From positions 1 to 8,097 of the forward strand of contig QMVM01000086.1 in NCBI GenBank assembly GCA_003661105.1: DNA of 8,097 nucleotides, given 5' to 3'. The stretch is from Methanosarcinales archaeon (GTDB lineage: Archaea > Halobacteriota > Methanosarcinia > Methanosarcinales > Methanogasteraceae). Positions 1-6,624 of the stretch are shown here, piece after piece. The position numbers and the translations under genes were made by a program. The notes below the pieces were generated by a model. That model was given only the letters and a program-made list of their open reading frames with translations, was not told the DNA's origin and made no database searches. Positions within the stretch are counted from its first letter, which is position 1; each line of letters opens with the position of its first letter.

Positions 1-30
1 CAAAGAGCCATGATACTATCTCTTTTATGA

Positions 31-268
31 GTCTGGACAGCAGTAATAGATATTGCGGTATGTGCTATCAACGTGGGCGACCTCGGGCCGCGACGGCATC
101 CTCCCCCCGCCGACGCCGCAATCGCGCTGCCTTCGGCGATGCTCTGCTCCGCATTCCAGCTCGCAGCCACCGGCGGCTGGGACGCGAATGCGGATATGAA
201 CCGCGACGACTGCATCACATCTCCCGGGCGCGCTCATGATCCTGCAGGCGGCAACTGACGCGATATAA
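31..268 (+). pseudogene. Degraded C-terminal end of a dockerin-repeat protein
   Basis: No single frame is open, but the pieces read as a dockerin-type calcium-binding pair at the C-terminus of a larger protein. From base 31 one frame gives an AVCAINVGDLG-like lead-in. A first repeat resembling GDL-x-RDGIL-x-PADAAIAL follows around 73-123 but needs two compensating shifts. The second repeat starts at 178 as WDANADMNRDDCITS, with the D-x-N-x-D pattern of an EF-hand loop. After one extra C near 222-225 it continues as PGALMILQAATDAI and stops with TAA at 266-268. Repeats of this kind, ending in DALMILQAA, are familiar at the C-termini of secreted or surface proteins in methanogen- and ANME-related archaea (family knowledge). 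The loop's usual final Asp appears as Gly. A TGA at 28-30 interrupts the frame upstream. It may be a true relic or a gene with several indel errors; the domain call is fairly firm, the state of the gene less so. Confidence 0.62.
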
Positions 269-274
269 TTATAA
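263..274 (+). promoter_or_regulatory. Archaeal TATA-type promoter element for the 298 gene
   Basis: The 12-base A/T-only stretch ATATAATTATAA stands out from the GC-rich sequence to its left and ends 24 bases before the ATG at 298. That is the spacing expected if transcription starts a few bases ahead of the start codon, giving a very short leader. It overlaps the TAA that ends the dockerin remnant. The purine run AAGGAAG at about 288-294 could serve as a weak ribosome binding site. Confidence 0.5.
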
Positions 275-297
275 CCGAGCAGACGTTAAGGAAGAGC

Positions 298-1364
298 ATG
301 AAAAGAATCGAATTTCACAACAGGGAAAAGGAGACAAAAGAGATCATGGCCATTCTGGATTCCGAGCCATCCCTGATCACGTTTGTCTACGGGCCGATAA
401 ACTCCGGAAAAAACCACGTTGATTACTCATCTGATCGAAAAACTCCCGGATGAATATGTCATCTTCTACGTAAACCTTCGAGGAAAGTTCATATCGAACT
501 ACGATGACTTTGTTCGTGCTCTGTTCAAGTTGGATCGAGAGAAAAGAGTATAAAGAGATATTAAAGACGATATCAGAAGTATCGTTAAAAAGTTTGAAAT
601 TCACAGGAATACCTGTAACTGAAGGTGTTATGGACTTATTTTTCAGAGAAAAGACTTATGAGGATGTTTTTGAGTTTTTAGAGGATTACTTCACCGAGAT
701 TGCAGAGAACAAAATACCGGTATTGATCGTGGATGAAGCTCAGAAGATAGGAGATGTCAGGATTAATACGCACCTGGTCTATGAACTGTTCAATCTGTTT
801 ATCAGACTCACAAAGGAATTGCACCTGTGTCACGTCTTTGCAGTAACGTCTGATTCGCTCTTCGTCGAACGAGTTTACAGCGAGGCGATGCTCTCCGGAC
901 GATGCGATTATCTGCTGGTGGATGATTTTGATGAGAATGCGACTGCTGCGTTTTTAGAGGAGCACGGTTTTACGGATGATGAGAAGAGGGTGGCATGGGA
1001 ATGCTGTGGTGGAAAGCCAGTATGTCTCCTGGAGTTGATTCGTGCTGATGATCTGGAGCGTAAAATCGCCAAGTTGTTAAGACTGCGAACAGGTGAACTG
1101 AAGACCTTTTTCAAAACACTTAACGAACTTAGGGGTAAGATAACCGTAAACGATGAGCGGCATGAAATCAATTATGAACTCATCATTAACGTGCTTAAGA
1201 TGTTTCTGGATGAAGAAGCGATTGATATGTGGTCGATTGATGAAATCTCGAAGCGGTATCTGGTTAAAAATAATATTTTGTTCATTGATCCGGATATGGG
1301 GGTCATTAAGCCACAGTCAAGGTTGGATTTGCTCGCAATACGGGCGGTGATGGGGAATGCGTAG
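298..1364 (+). pseudogene. Archaeal ATPase_2-type P-loop ATPase with two frameshifts
   Basis: Three frame segments join into one protein of about 355 aa. Segment 1 starts MKRIEFHNREKE at 298 and reads to the Walker A loop. Segment 2 (413 to about 544) completes the loop as GPINSGKTTL and continues through YVIFYVNLRG to KLDREK. Segment 3 (546-1364) carries the Walker B motif VLIVDEAQ (about 715-740) and a long C-terminal part ending LLAIRAVMGNA. Each join is repaired by removing one A: from the A6 run at 408-413 and from the A4 run at 542-545. The NREKE start, the DEAQ Walker B and the C-terminal segment with KNNILFIDPDMG fit the archaeal ATPase_2 family, STAND-like NTPases of unclear role often scattered as multigene families. 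As read, translation from 298 loses the P-loop and ends early, and the 286-codon open part from 504 lacks Walker A. The long undisturbed segment 3 argues for recent inactivation or sequencing error. Confidence 0.78.
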
Positions 1365-1393
1365 GATTGGAACGGTTCTCCGGATGTTGATTG

Positions 1394-1417
1394 CAATCAC
1401 ATCTGCGGGTGTGATGC
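1394..1417. repeat. Inverted repeat between convergent genes
   Basis: ATCACA at 1396-1401 and TGTGAT at 1410-1415 form a 6-bp stem with an 8-base loop. A flanking GC pair on each side could extend it with a bulged A. It lies in the 170-base gap between the ends of two converging genes, so it may act in termination. No T run follows it on the plus strand. On the minus strand the T5 run (1419-1423) lies before the hairpin, not after it, so it is not a standard intrinsic terminator. Nothing else in 1365-1534 looks like a gene. Confidence 0.3.
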
Positions 1418-1534
1418 CAAAAACGCATTTATACAATTGCGATTATAAGATCATGACAGTTCACAATCCGCTCTTTCGGTGGGATGCTTTTGAATGCGCT
1501 ATGCGCCATCATCGGCGTTGCCATCGACCATTCC

Positions 1535-2842
1535 CTATACATCCAGCAATTCCCGGATCGGCTTATCAGGGTGAAAACGAGTGAGATCAAGAGCTTCTAC
1601 CAGACCTTTGATGAATCTGCGTGTATTATCCATCGGTACGTACTCAAAGACACGTGAATCAGTCTGGAAATCATAAGCCAGATCGTACAACGAGATTATC
1701 TTCTCCGAGACCTTCTCAAAGTATTCCATGCCAATGGATCCGATCTCCAATTTTCGGGCGATGTTCAGCGGTTCTATCTCAAACATTTCATCGTCCGGAG
1801 TGAATGCAAACAGGATTTTTAAGTTGCACGGGACTCTCCATGTAAACGGCAGCCTGGAATGCCCGCAATACTGCAAATCGCTGTAATAGCCCCACCAGCC
1901 TTTGTATAGGCGGTGCTTGTAAAATTTATTCATGCTGACCTCTTTTAATGATACCGGATCATCGCTGCCTGCCAGAACAAGTCCCTTTAAGAAATTCCAG
2001 CTTTTATTGTTCTGGTATGACGTGTGCCAGAACGAGTCGACGCTCTCGGCTTCATCGAACTGGATCAAGAACCCGTCAAGCCCGAGAATGTTCTTTGCAG
2101 CCCAGCCGATCCCACTCAATATGTAGCAATAAATATTTCCACATGTTGAATAATTATACATCTGCGGATTGTGTGGCGATTCTCCTTCGATCCACTCATA
2201 GATGTATTCATCGTCCTCCCCGGCCCGTATCTTTTCGATCACAGTCCCGAGATACTCATGTTCCTGCAACTCATGCCAATTGGGGCTTGCTGCAATCTCT
2301 CGTAGAAATTCCCTGAAACCACCGTTATGCGTCCTAAACTTGAACGAATGGATTATAGCCTCATATATAGCCTTTGGTTTATGCAAAGGCAGTTCACCCG
2401 GGTCAAGCTCAACCAGTGCAACTGCCCAATTCTGTTTAAGGGCAGATGAGTAGACATAATCCAGGAGATGCGTCTTTCCAACCCCGTACGATCCTGAAAT
2501 TATCAGAGGTTCGCGGTCTGTTCTGTTTAGCCATTCCTTGATCTGTCCTATCGCGTAATCTCGCCCGAACGTTAACTCGTCCACCTGTCCATGAGGAACG
2601 ATGCCCAACCGGAGTGATTCTATGACCTCTCTCGCCCTGAACCGTTTGTCCGGTAATATCGGTTCTACTGATCCGGAAATCTCGATGTCTGGCGGTGGCA
2701 TGGATCCTGACAGAAATTCAAGCTCATCCCGTCTGATCCACCGCAAAATACCATCCCCAAACCGAGTAGATATCTCAAATCCACCAAACCGGGTCTGCTG
2801 CACCTCTCCGATCCCATATATAGCGTGCTTCACAGACTGCAT
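1535..2842 (-). CDS. BREX-type (DUF2791/BrxD-like) ATPase with N-terminal SH3/Tudor-like domain
   Basis: This is the last gene of the three-gene operon, 435 aa. Residues 4-45 (VKHAIYGIGEV, then FGDGILRWIRRDELEFL) have the H-x-x-[FY]-G-x-G-x-V start and strand pattern of small SH3/Tudor-like barrels such as the UvrD C-terminal tail, suggesting nucleic acid or protein binding. The ATPase domain opens at 69-95 with ARE-x-IESLRLGIVP and LTFGRD, as in BrxC/BrxD-like proteins. Walker A is GSYGVGKTH (117-125) and Walker B is LIQFDEAE (259-266). Shared with the gene upstream are WIEGESP (217-223) and a sensor-like FAFTPDDEMF (345-354). It starts 3 bases after that gene, and a GGTGA ribosome binding site (2846-2850) contains the upstream TGA stop, so the two are probably translationally coupled. 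ATP hydrolysis is very likely. A role in DNA protection is inferred only from the family. Confidence 0.8.
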   Translation of the reverse strand: MQSVKHAIYGIGEVQQTRFGGFEISTRFGDGILRWIRRDELEFLSGSMPPPDIEISGSVEPILPDKRFRAREVIESLRLGIVPHGQVDELTFGRDYAIGQIKEWLNRTDREPLIISGSYGVGKTHLLDYVYSSALKQNWAVALVELDPGELPLHKPKAIYEAIIHSFKFRTHNGGFREFLREIAASPNWHELQEHEYLGTVIEKIRAGEDDEYIYEWIEGESPHNPQMYNYSTCGNIYCYILSGIGWAAKNILGLDGFLIQFDEAESVDSFWHTSYQNNKSWNFLKGLVLAGSDDPVSLKEVSMNKFYKHRLYKGWWGYYSDLQYCGHSRLPFTWRVPCNLKILFAFTPDDEMFEIEPLNIARKLEIGSIGMEYFEKVSEKIISLYDLAYDFQTDSRVFEYVPMDNTRRFIKGLVEALDLTRFHPDKPIRELLDV

Positions 2843-2845
2843 CGC

Positions 2846-4081
2846 TCACCCCCCATTCCCGGTTTTACGCAATCTATGCAGTGCAACGATTACATTTTTG
2901 ACAAATTCTCTCTTATACCCAATTTCCAGCTTCCGTTCGTACGCAGCTTTCGCAACATCGACTATCGCCTCATCAAGTGCGCCTGTTTCAAACTTTACGC
3001 TGTATGCAACCTCGTAAATCGCAGACAGCTTTCTTCCGATATCCGTTAACAATTCTATTGGATCCGCAGACGTTTCTTCAAGATATATCTTGACTCCGGT
3101 CGGGTTTGTGGTTGCATCGAAGACCGAGGAGAGTCTCTGCCTGAGAGCTTCGTACACCTGCGTTCTGCCTTCGAGGAAGTTCTCATCAGGAACCGCATAG
3201 AACCACATCGCATTTCTGAAGTTGGTATGACCGCATTCATCGATTAGTTCCCTCATATTGCTCAAAAGGGCTGCTTTTTGCTTTGTGGTCATGCTCGGGG
3301 TCTGTTCGGCTTCGTCCATGAGTACGACGATTCCTGCGTAGCCGATGTCTCGCACCCACTGGACAAGAGAGCGGATCATTTTAAACGCAGTGCTTTTATC
3401 TATCTTTTCAAATATCTTGAAATCCTTAAGCAGGTTCTTGGGAGGATTCTCGCCCTCCAGCCACTGGATGATCAACGTGAAATCATCGTCGCGTCGTTCA
3501 GTTAGACTCAAGAAAGCCTCTTTTACAGCGTTCCTGAAGCTTGTGCTCTCGTAAGGACCAAGCGCGGACGCATAAGCATTAAGTTCCTGTGCTATAAGAT
3601 CATCAGGCAGTTTTCCTGCCATCTCCTGGTACTTCCGGCTGTACCACGCCTTGATGACCGCCTCGATTCCCCGGTCATATCCTGACAACAGTTCTTCCGG
3701 GGTCTGTGGATAGATGAGATTTGAAGCGATGGTTCTATACACCTGCTCCAGTTTGTAAAATGGGGTCTGCTCAGGACTCAAAACAATGTATGACGCTATA
3801 TAGTCGTAGTTCCACGCAATTTCCCTGATGCAATATAGAAAATGTGTTTTTCCACCACCATATACCCCAATCACCATTTTAAACGCCGAACCTCCATCTT
3901 TTACGAAACTTCCAAGATAATCCTCATCGATTGTCCCGAGATAGTTGTCCAATCCCGCGGTGAAGTATTGAAATCCGTATTCCGGAGGATTCCCCTGCCC
4001 TCCGACGATCTCTATGATCTTTCTTGCCGAGATAGGGTCTATTCCTTCTTTATATAGCCCGTACTCTAACTCCATGATCAC
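2846..4081 (-). CDS. BREX-type (DUF2791-like) P-loop ATPase, first of a paralogous pair
   Basis: The middle gene of the operon, 411 aa. Residues 14-50 (IDPISARKIIEIVG to the TAGLDNYLG region) precede the P-loop GVYGGGKTH at 72-80. The strand after it, SYIVLSPEQTPFYKLEQVYR (about 97-116), matches in position the VELDPGELPLHKPKAIY segment of the neighbouring ATPase. WLEGENP (207-213), Walker B IVVLMDEAE (251-259) and a sensor-like FYAVPDENF (294-302) follow. RQRLSS (314-319) holds a possible arginine finger. The start is GTG at 4081, whose GTGA overlaps the TGA of the gene before it; the in-frame ATG at 4075 is an alternative. Unlike its partner it lacks the SH3-like N-terminus. Both proteins keep every residue needed for ATP binding and hydrolysis, so neither looks like a dead scaffold. 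They may form a mixed AAA-type ring or act in sequence on DNA, which is inference. Confidence 0.8.
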   Translation of the reverse strand: MIMELEYGLYKEGIDPISARKIIEIVGGQGNPPEYGFQYFTAGLDNYLGTIDEDYLGSFVKDGGSAFKMVIGVYGGGKTHFLYCIREIAWNYDYIASYIVLSPEQTPFYKLEQVYRTIASNLIYPQTPEELLSGYDRGIEAVIKAWYSRKYQEMAGKLPDDLIAQELNAYASALGPYESTSFRNAVKEAFLSLTERRDDDFTLIIQWLEGENPPKNLLKDFKIFEKIDKSTAFKMIRSLVQWVRDIGYAGIVVLMDEAEQTPSMTTKQKAALLSNMRELIDECGHTNFRNAMWFYAVPDENFLEGRTQVYEALRQRLSSVFDATTNPTGVKIYLEETSADPIELLTDIGRKLSAIYEVAYSVKFETGALDEAIVDVAKAAYERKLEIGYKREFVKNVIVALHRLRKTGNGG

Positions 4082-4989
4082 ACGTCCCTGAACCTGACGT
4101 GCGAGATATACGTGCCATCTCCTCGTTCGCTGGATGGAACCCAGAGAAAACCTGCTCTCCGTCTCGTATAGGCTCTTGTAGCGGTGACAAGGCTCAGTTC
4201 ATGACCATCCACCGTCCGCGCCTTTAATCGATACAGGTCATAACTGAAGAAGACACGCCCATACTCTTTGTAACTGCTCTTGACCGGGTTCGTTCTGAAC
4301 TTTTTACCCTGGATCAAGAGTGCATATTCCAGAAGAATGTCTGAAACCGGAATCGAATCGCCGAAACTTTTCTCGCTGCGATGAGCTGCTGCCTTGTACG
4401 CCTCGAATAAGTTTAAGACGAATGTTTCATCATCAAGGCCGCGACCGGTGATCTTCTTGTGGTTCGCTGCCAGTTTTTTTGCCACTACTTCGGGGATGGG
4501 TTTGCAGGCGTCCAACCGCTCTTGTAGAGGACCGTACCAGATTGCAACGCTGCCCGCTTCCAGTTTCACCTCTATTGTGTAGAACATCGTCTTCAGTAAC
4601 GGGTAGTGTCCACTCAATTCAAAGTTCACCTGCCCGAGCGCGTCTTCGAGTCTCCTGCCAAAGCTCTTCTGTGCCTGCTCTTCCCACTCAGGCATCTTTG
4701 ATTTCACTGGCTGTATTCGCTGCCCCACATCTTCTTCAACAAAATCGGTCAGTCTGGTCTGATTCAATATCTTTTCAACCCTTGCGATCTCTTGTTTTAT
4801 CTTGTAGATGTTACTTGACGGTTCGTTCTCCGTATACCTCTCGATTGCACGAATGGCTTTGCGTATGTTCCTGATATTCGCTTCTTCGCGGGATAAGGTT
4901 CGCAAAACGTCAGTTACTGGTTCAGCCGATCTTTCGATAGGATCGCTTGCGTCCATGGCTGTGTAATATGCATGTGGTATCATAAACAT
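4078..4989 (-). CDS. Uncharacterised operon protein, helical N-terminus and conserved-looking core
   Basis: First gene of the operon, 303 aa; I do not recognise the family. Residues 20-120 are rich in charged heptad-like helix (VLRTLSREEANIRNIRKAIR, then IYKIKQEIARVEKILN), which suggests a coiled coil or helical bundle. Residues 130-300 look like a compact globular part with aromatic and polar clusters: FYTIEV, AIWYGPLQERLD (149-160), FFSYDLYRLK (247-256), TATRAY and FLWVPSSERGDGTY (281-294). There is no P-loop, signal peptide, membrane segment, metal cluster or nuclease motif that I can name. The overlap with the ATPase gene (GTGA) implies stable co-expression, so it is probably a structural, adaptor or substrate-recognition partner. 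The start is uncertain. ATG at 4989 has no well-placed ribosome binding site and overlaps the stop of a 9-codon mini-ORF; ATG at 4956 (residue 12, MDASDP) is an alternative. Confidence 0.7.
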   Translation of the reverse strand: MFMIPHAYYTAMDASDPIERSAEPVTDVLRTLSREEANIRNIRKAIRAIERYTENEPSSNIYKIKQEIARVEKILNQTRLTDFVEEDVGQRIQPVKSKMPEWEEQAQKSFGRRLEDALGQVNFELSGHYPLLKTMFYTIEVKLEAGSVAIWYGPLQERLDACKPIPEVVAKKLAANHKKITGRGLDDETFVLNLFEAYKAAAHRSEKSFGDSIPVSDILLEYALLIQGKKFRTNPVKSSYKEYGRVFFSYDLYRLKARTVDGHELSLVTATRAYTRRRAGFLWVPSSERGDGTYISHVRFRDV

Positions 4990-5018
4990 TATGCATGTGT
5001 TTGAGCCTCCTTGACCAT
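4989..5018 (-). promoter_or_regulatory. Possible 9-codon leader ORF upstream of the three-gene operon
   Basis: Just before the 303-aa gene a short frame MVKEAQTHA starts at 5018 after a strong purine-rich site (AGAGGAGAG, 5021-5029). Its TAA shares one base with the next ATG (TAATG at 4991-4987). The main gene's own ATG has AAGGAGG (5007-5013) too far away, about 17 bases, for normal initiation. That same site is well spaced for an out-of-frame ATG at 4996, which gives only a short ORF. The layout suggests translational coupling or a misplaced start. I see no clear TATA element in 4990-5081, so the operon may be read through from the nitroreductase gene. Confidence 0.25.
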
Positions 5019-5081
5019 TTCTCTCCTCTAAACCCCTGAATAGTGGTTTTCGGACCTGGGTAGTTACCTCTCTCCTTCGTT

Positions 5082-5780
5082 TTAGTTTCCTTTTTCACCT
5101 TTCCGCCCTTCTTCCGCCGCCCCGCGCCACGTAACCAGATCCCCGACCGGCTCCCTCCCGGTCCGCAGGCTGTTTAGCGGATCATCCCAATCCGGGTAGC
5201 CAATGGCGATTCCGATGATGATCTGCTTGGACTCAGGGATATTTGCAATCCTTCGCACATCGCCAGGGTACGCGGCTGCGTCACCAAGGATGCAGGTTCC
5301 AAGCCCGTATTCCTGCGCTGCAAGCGCTATCGTCTGGGTTACTATGCCGATATCGAAGATGAACCAGCCCGGCGCGGACTTATCCGCAACGATAACGATC
5401 AGAGCGGGAGCGTTGTAATTGCTCACACTCATCCGGAACCACTTCTGCATCTTGTTTATGCCCTCTGCGGGTTTAACAAGATCAAGAATTTGCTTGATGA
5501 ACTTCTGCTGCCTCTTTGCGCAAGATCCTTTCGGAGGTGTCTCGAGCGCCTCTATATCGGGATTGGGCTTCATACCCTCGCGGATATTCGAAACAGTGGC
5601 GTGATTAAGATCGTCCAGCACCTTTCCGGTCAGGACGAAGAACTCCCACGGCTGCGTGTTGGTTCCGGAGGGCGCCCACCTGGCAACTTCCAGAAGTTCT
5701 GTTAAGACTTCCCTGGAAACGTGGTCGGGTTTGTACGCCCTGATGCTTCTTCTTGAGGTAATGGCTTCTATTAGTTCCAT
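5082..5780 (-). CDS. Nitroreductase-family FMN-dependent oxidoreductase
   Basis: A 232-aa protein of the nitroreductase fold: homodimeric cytoplasmic flavoproteins that reduce nitro, quinone or other electron-poor substrates with NAD(P)H. The N-terminus MELIEAITSRRSIRAYKP has the FMN phosphate-binding RRSIR segment (residues 10-14). APSGTNTQPWEF (36-47) is the second FMN-contact motif. The C-terminal half has YGLGTCILGDA and IIIGIAIGYPDWDDP, typical of the family. A middle insert with ETPPKGSCAKRQQKF and a KMQKWFR helix makes it longer than minimal members and may shape the substrate pocket. I chose the ATG at 5780 because AAGGAGA (5788-5794) precedes it by 7 bases. An in-frame ATG at 5819 would add 13 residues and overlap the upstream TAA (TAATG), but it has no convincing ribosome binding site. 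Co-transcription with the TetR-methyltransferase gene is likely. The substrate cannot be read from sequence. Confidence 0.85.
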   Translation of the reverse strand: MELIEAITSRRSIRAYKPDHVSREVLTELLEVARWAPSGTNTQPWEFFVLTGKVLDDLNHATVSNIREGMKPNPDIEALETPPKGSCAKRQQKFIKQILDLVKPAEGINKMQKWFRMSVSNYNAPALIVIVADKSAPGWFIFDIGIVTQTIALAAQEYGLGTCILGDAAAYPGDVRRIANIPESKQIIIGIAIGYPDWDDPLNSLRTGREPVGDLVTWRGAAEEGRKGEKGN

Positions 5781-5787
5781 TCTTATT

Positions 5788-5794
5788 TCTCCTT
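5788..5794 (-). promoter_or_regulatory. Ribosome binding site deciding the nitroreductase start
   Basis: AAGGAGA on the minus strand lies 7 bases before the ATG at 5780, which begins the conserved MELIEAI N-terminus. It favours that ATG over the upstream one at 5819, which overlaps the previous gene's stop. Confidence 0.65.
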
Positions 5795-5818
5795 TCTTGG
5801 TTCGTGTGTTGTCCTGCA

Positions 5819-6592
5819 TTAATCCCTCCTGCCGATATCAATATCCATCGGACCCCAGTCTGTCGCAAGCGTGCGTGAACGAACCGACCGGAAACCAACC
5901 CGGAGCATCGAATCAGCAATCTCCCCCTGATCAAAGCACATATCCTGCCCCACGAATGACGGTGAGATCGTACTGAGCACCATGGCGTCGGGTTTTGTCC
6001 GCTCACGAATCAGCCCCTCGCAGAAGCTGATGAAGACGCCGCCGGGACTTAAAGAATCGTAGATCTTCGCAACCATTGAGTCCATGTCGTCTCTGGCAAA
6101 GTTGAGCGTGTTTTTCGCCCAGATCAGATCATACCCCTCGCCGATAGGGTCAGTCATATAGTCGCCGCCCATAACCTCCATCCGATCGTCCAGCCCATAC
6201 TCCTCAATAAATGCTTGAGCAACCCTGGCAACAGCCGGCTGGTCGAAGATGACGCCCGACATACCTGGATGCGATGCGACGATTGCGGTACCGATAAGCC
6301 CCGGACCTCCTCCGATAACGAGGGCGCAGAAGAGACTGTCCTTGTTCGGGAAGTAAGTATATGGATTGCTTGTAGATACGCCTGCCCTCTCCGCGATCGA
6401 ACGCATCTTCGCTCTCGCGAATCCGTGCTCTCCGAACTCCGCACATGCCGCATTCATCTGACATTCCGCAGGTCGCCATCCATTTTTTACAATTTCTACT
6501 GATAGCGGTTTTGAATATCCAAAAAACATTATTTTTATACTGTAGTGGCATAACATATCCAATTTTAACATGGGCTGCATCACATCCCCCAT
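5819..6592 (-). CDS. TetR-type DNA-binding domain fused to a SAM methyltransferase domain
   Basis: The 257-aa frame joins two unrelated modules. Residues 46-90 are a TetR helix-turn-helix: AACAEFGEHGFARAKMRSIA, then ERAGVSTSNPYTYFPNKDSL, with the hallmark Y-x-Y-F-x-N-K-x-x-L. Residues 91-250 are a class I methyltransferase of the O-methyltransferase (Methyltransf_2-like) type: glycine loop VIGGGPGL (92-99), FDQP after strand 2 (116-119), GGDYMTDP (142-149), YDLIWAKNTLNF (154-165) and LSPGGVFISF (181-190). The TetR ligand-binding domain and the methyltransferase's usual N-terminal dimerisation domain are both absent, as if a deletion had fused two adjacent genes at about 6310-6325. Residues 1-45 are AT-rich and unlike either family. 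ATG at 6592 fits the candidate promoter at 6625-6635; ATG at 6457 (residue 46) is the alternative, and an inner TATA-like GTATAAAAAT at 6531-6540 would favour it. It may be functional, a relic or an assembly join. Confidence 0.7.
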   Translation of the reverse strand: MGDVMQPMLKLDMLCHYSIKIMFFGYSKPLSVEIVKNGWRPAECQMNAACAEFGEHGFARAKMRSIAERAGVSTSNPYTYFPNKDSLFCALVIGGGPGLIGTAIVASHPGMSGVIFDQPAVARVAQAFIEEYGLDDRMEVMGGDYMTDPIGEGYDLIWAKNTLNFARDDMDSMVAKIYDSLSPGGVFISFCEGLIRERTKPDAMVLSTISPSFVGQDMCFDQGEIADSMLRVGFRSVRSRTLATDWGPMDIDIGRRD

Positions 6593-6624
6593 TCCGCGCG
6601 TCGTTCCTCAAAAAATGTGGCTTT

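Noticed and set aside
25..239. Open frames of about 70 codons on both strands over the left end.
   Set aside because: Arginine/proline-rich composition and the dockerin-like reading across the plus-strand frames mark them as out-of-frame shadows.
408..414. A-AAA-AAC heptamer in frame at the Walker A of the broken ATPase, a classic -1 slippage site.
   Set aside because: Restoring the protein needs a +1 change (one A removed), while -1 slippage leads to the wrong frame; the second indel has no such site.
1453..1640. Small plus-strand frames after a TATA-like TTTATAC at about 1428, including one starting MLLNALCAIIGVAID at 1484.
   Set aside because: They run antisense into the well-supported ATPase C-terminus, have no ribosome binding site and match no family I know.
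1535..4989. Calling the locus a BREX, Pgl, Dnd or Wadjet system.
   Set aside because: Only the ATPase type matches BREX. PglZ, PglX, a Lon-like protein, an SMC-like protein, Dnd sulfur-transfer genes and a helicase are all missing from the window.
5605..6006. A 133-codon minus-strand frame across the nitroreductase and methyltransferase genes.
   Set aside because: It lies out of frame within two genes that carry clear family motifs; it is a shadow.
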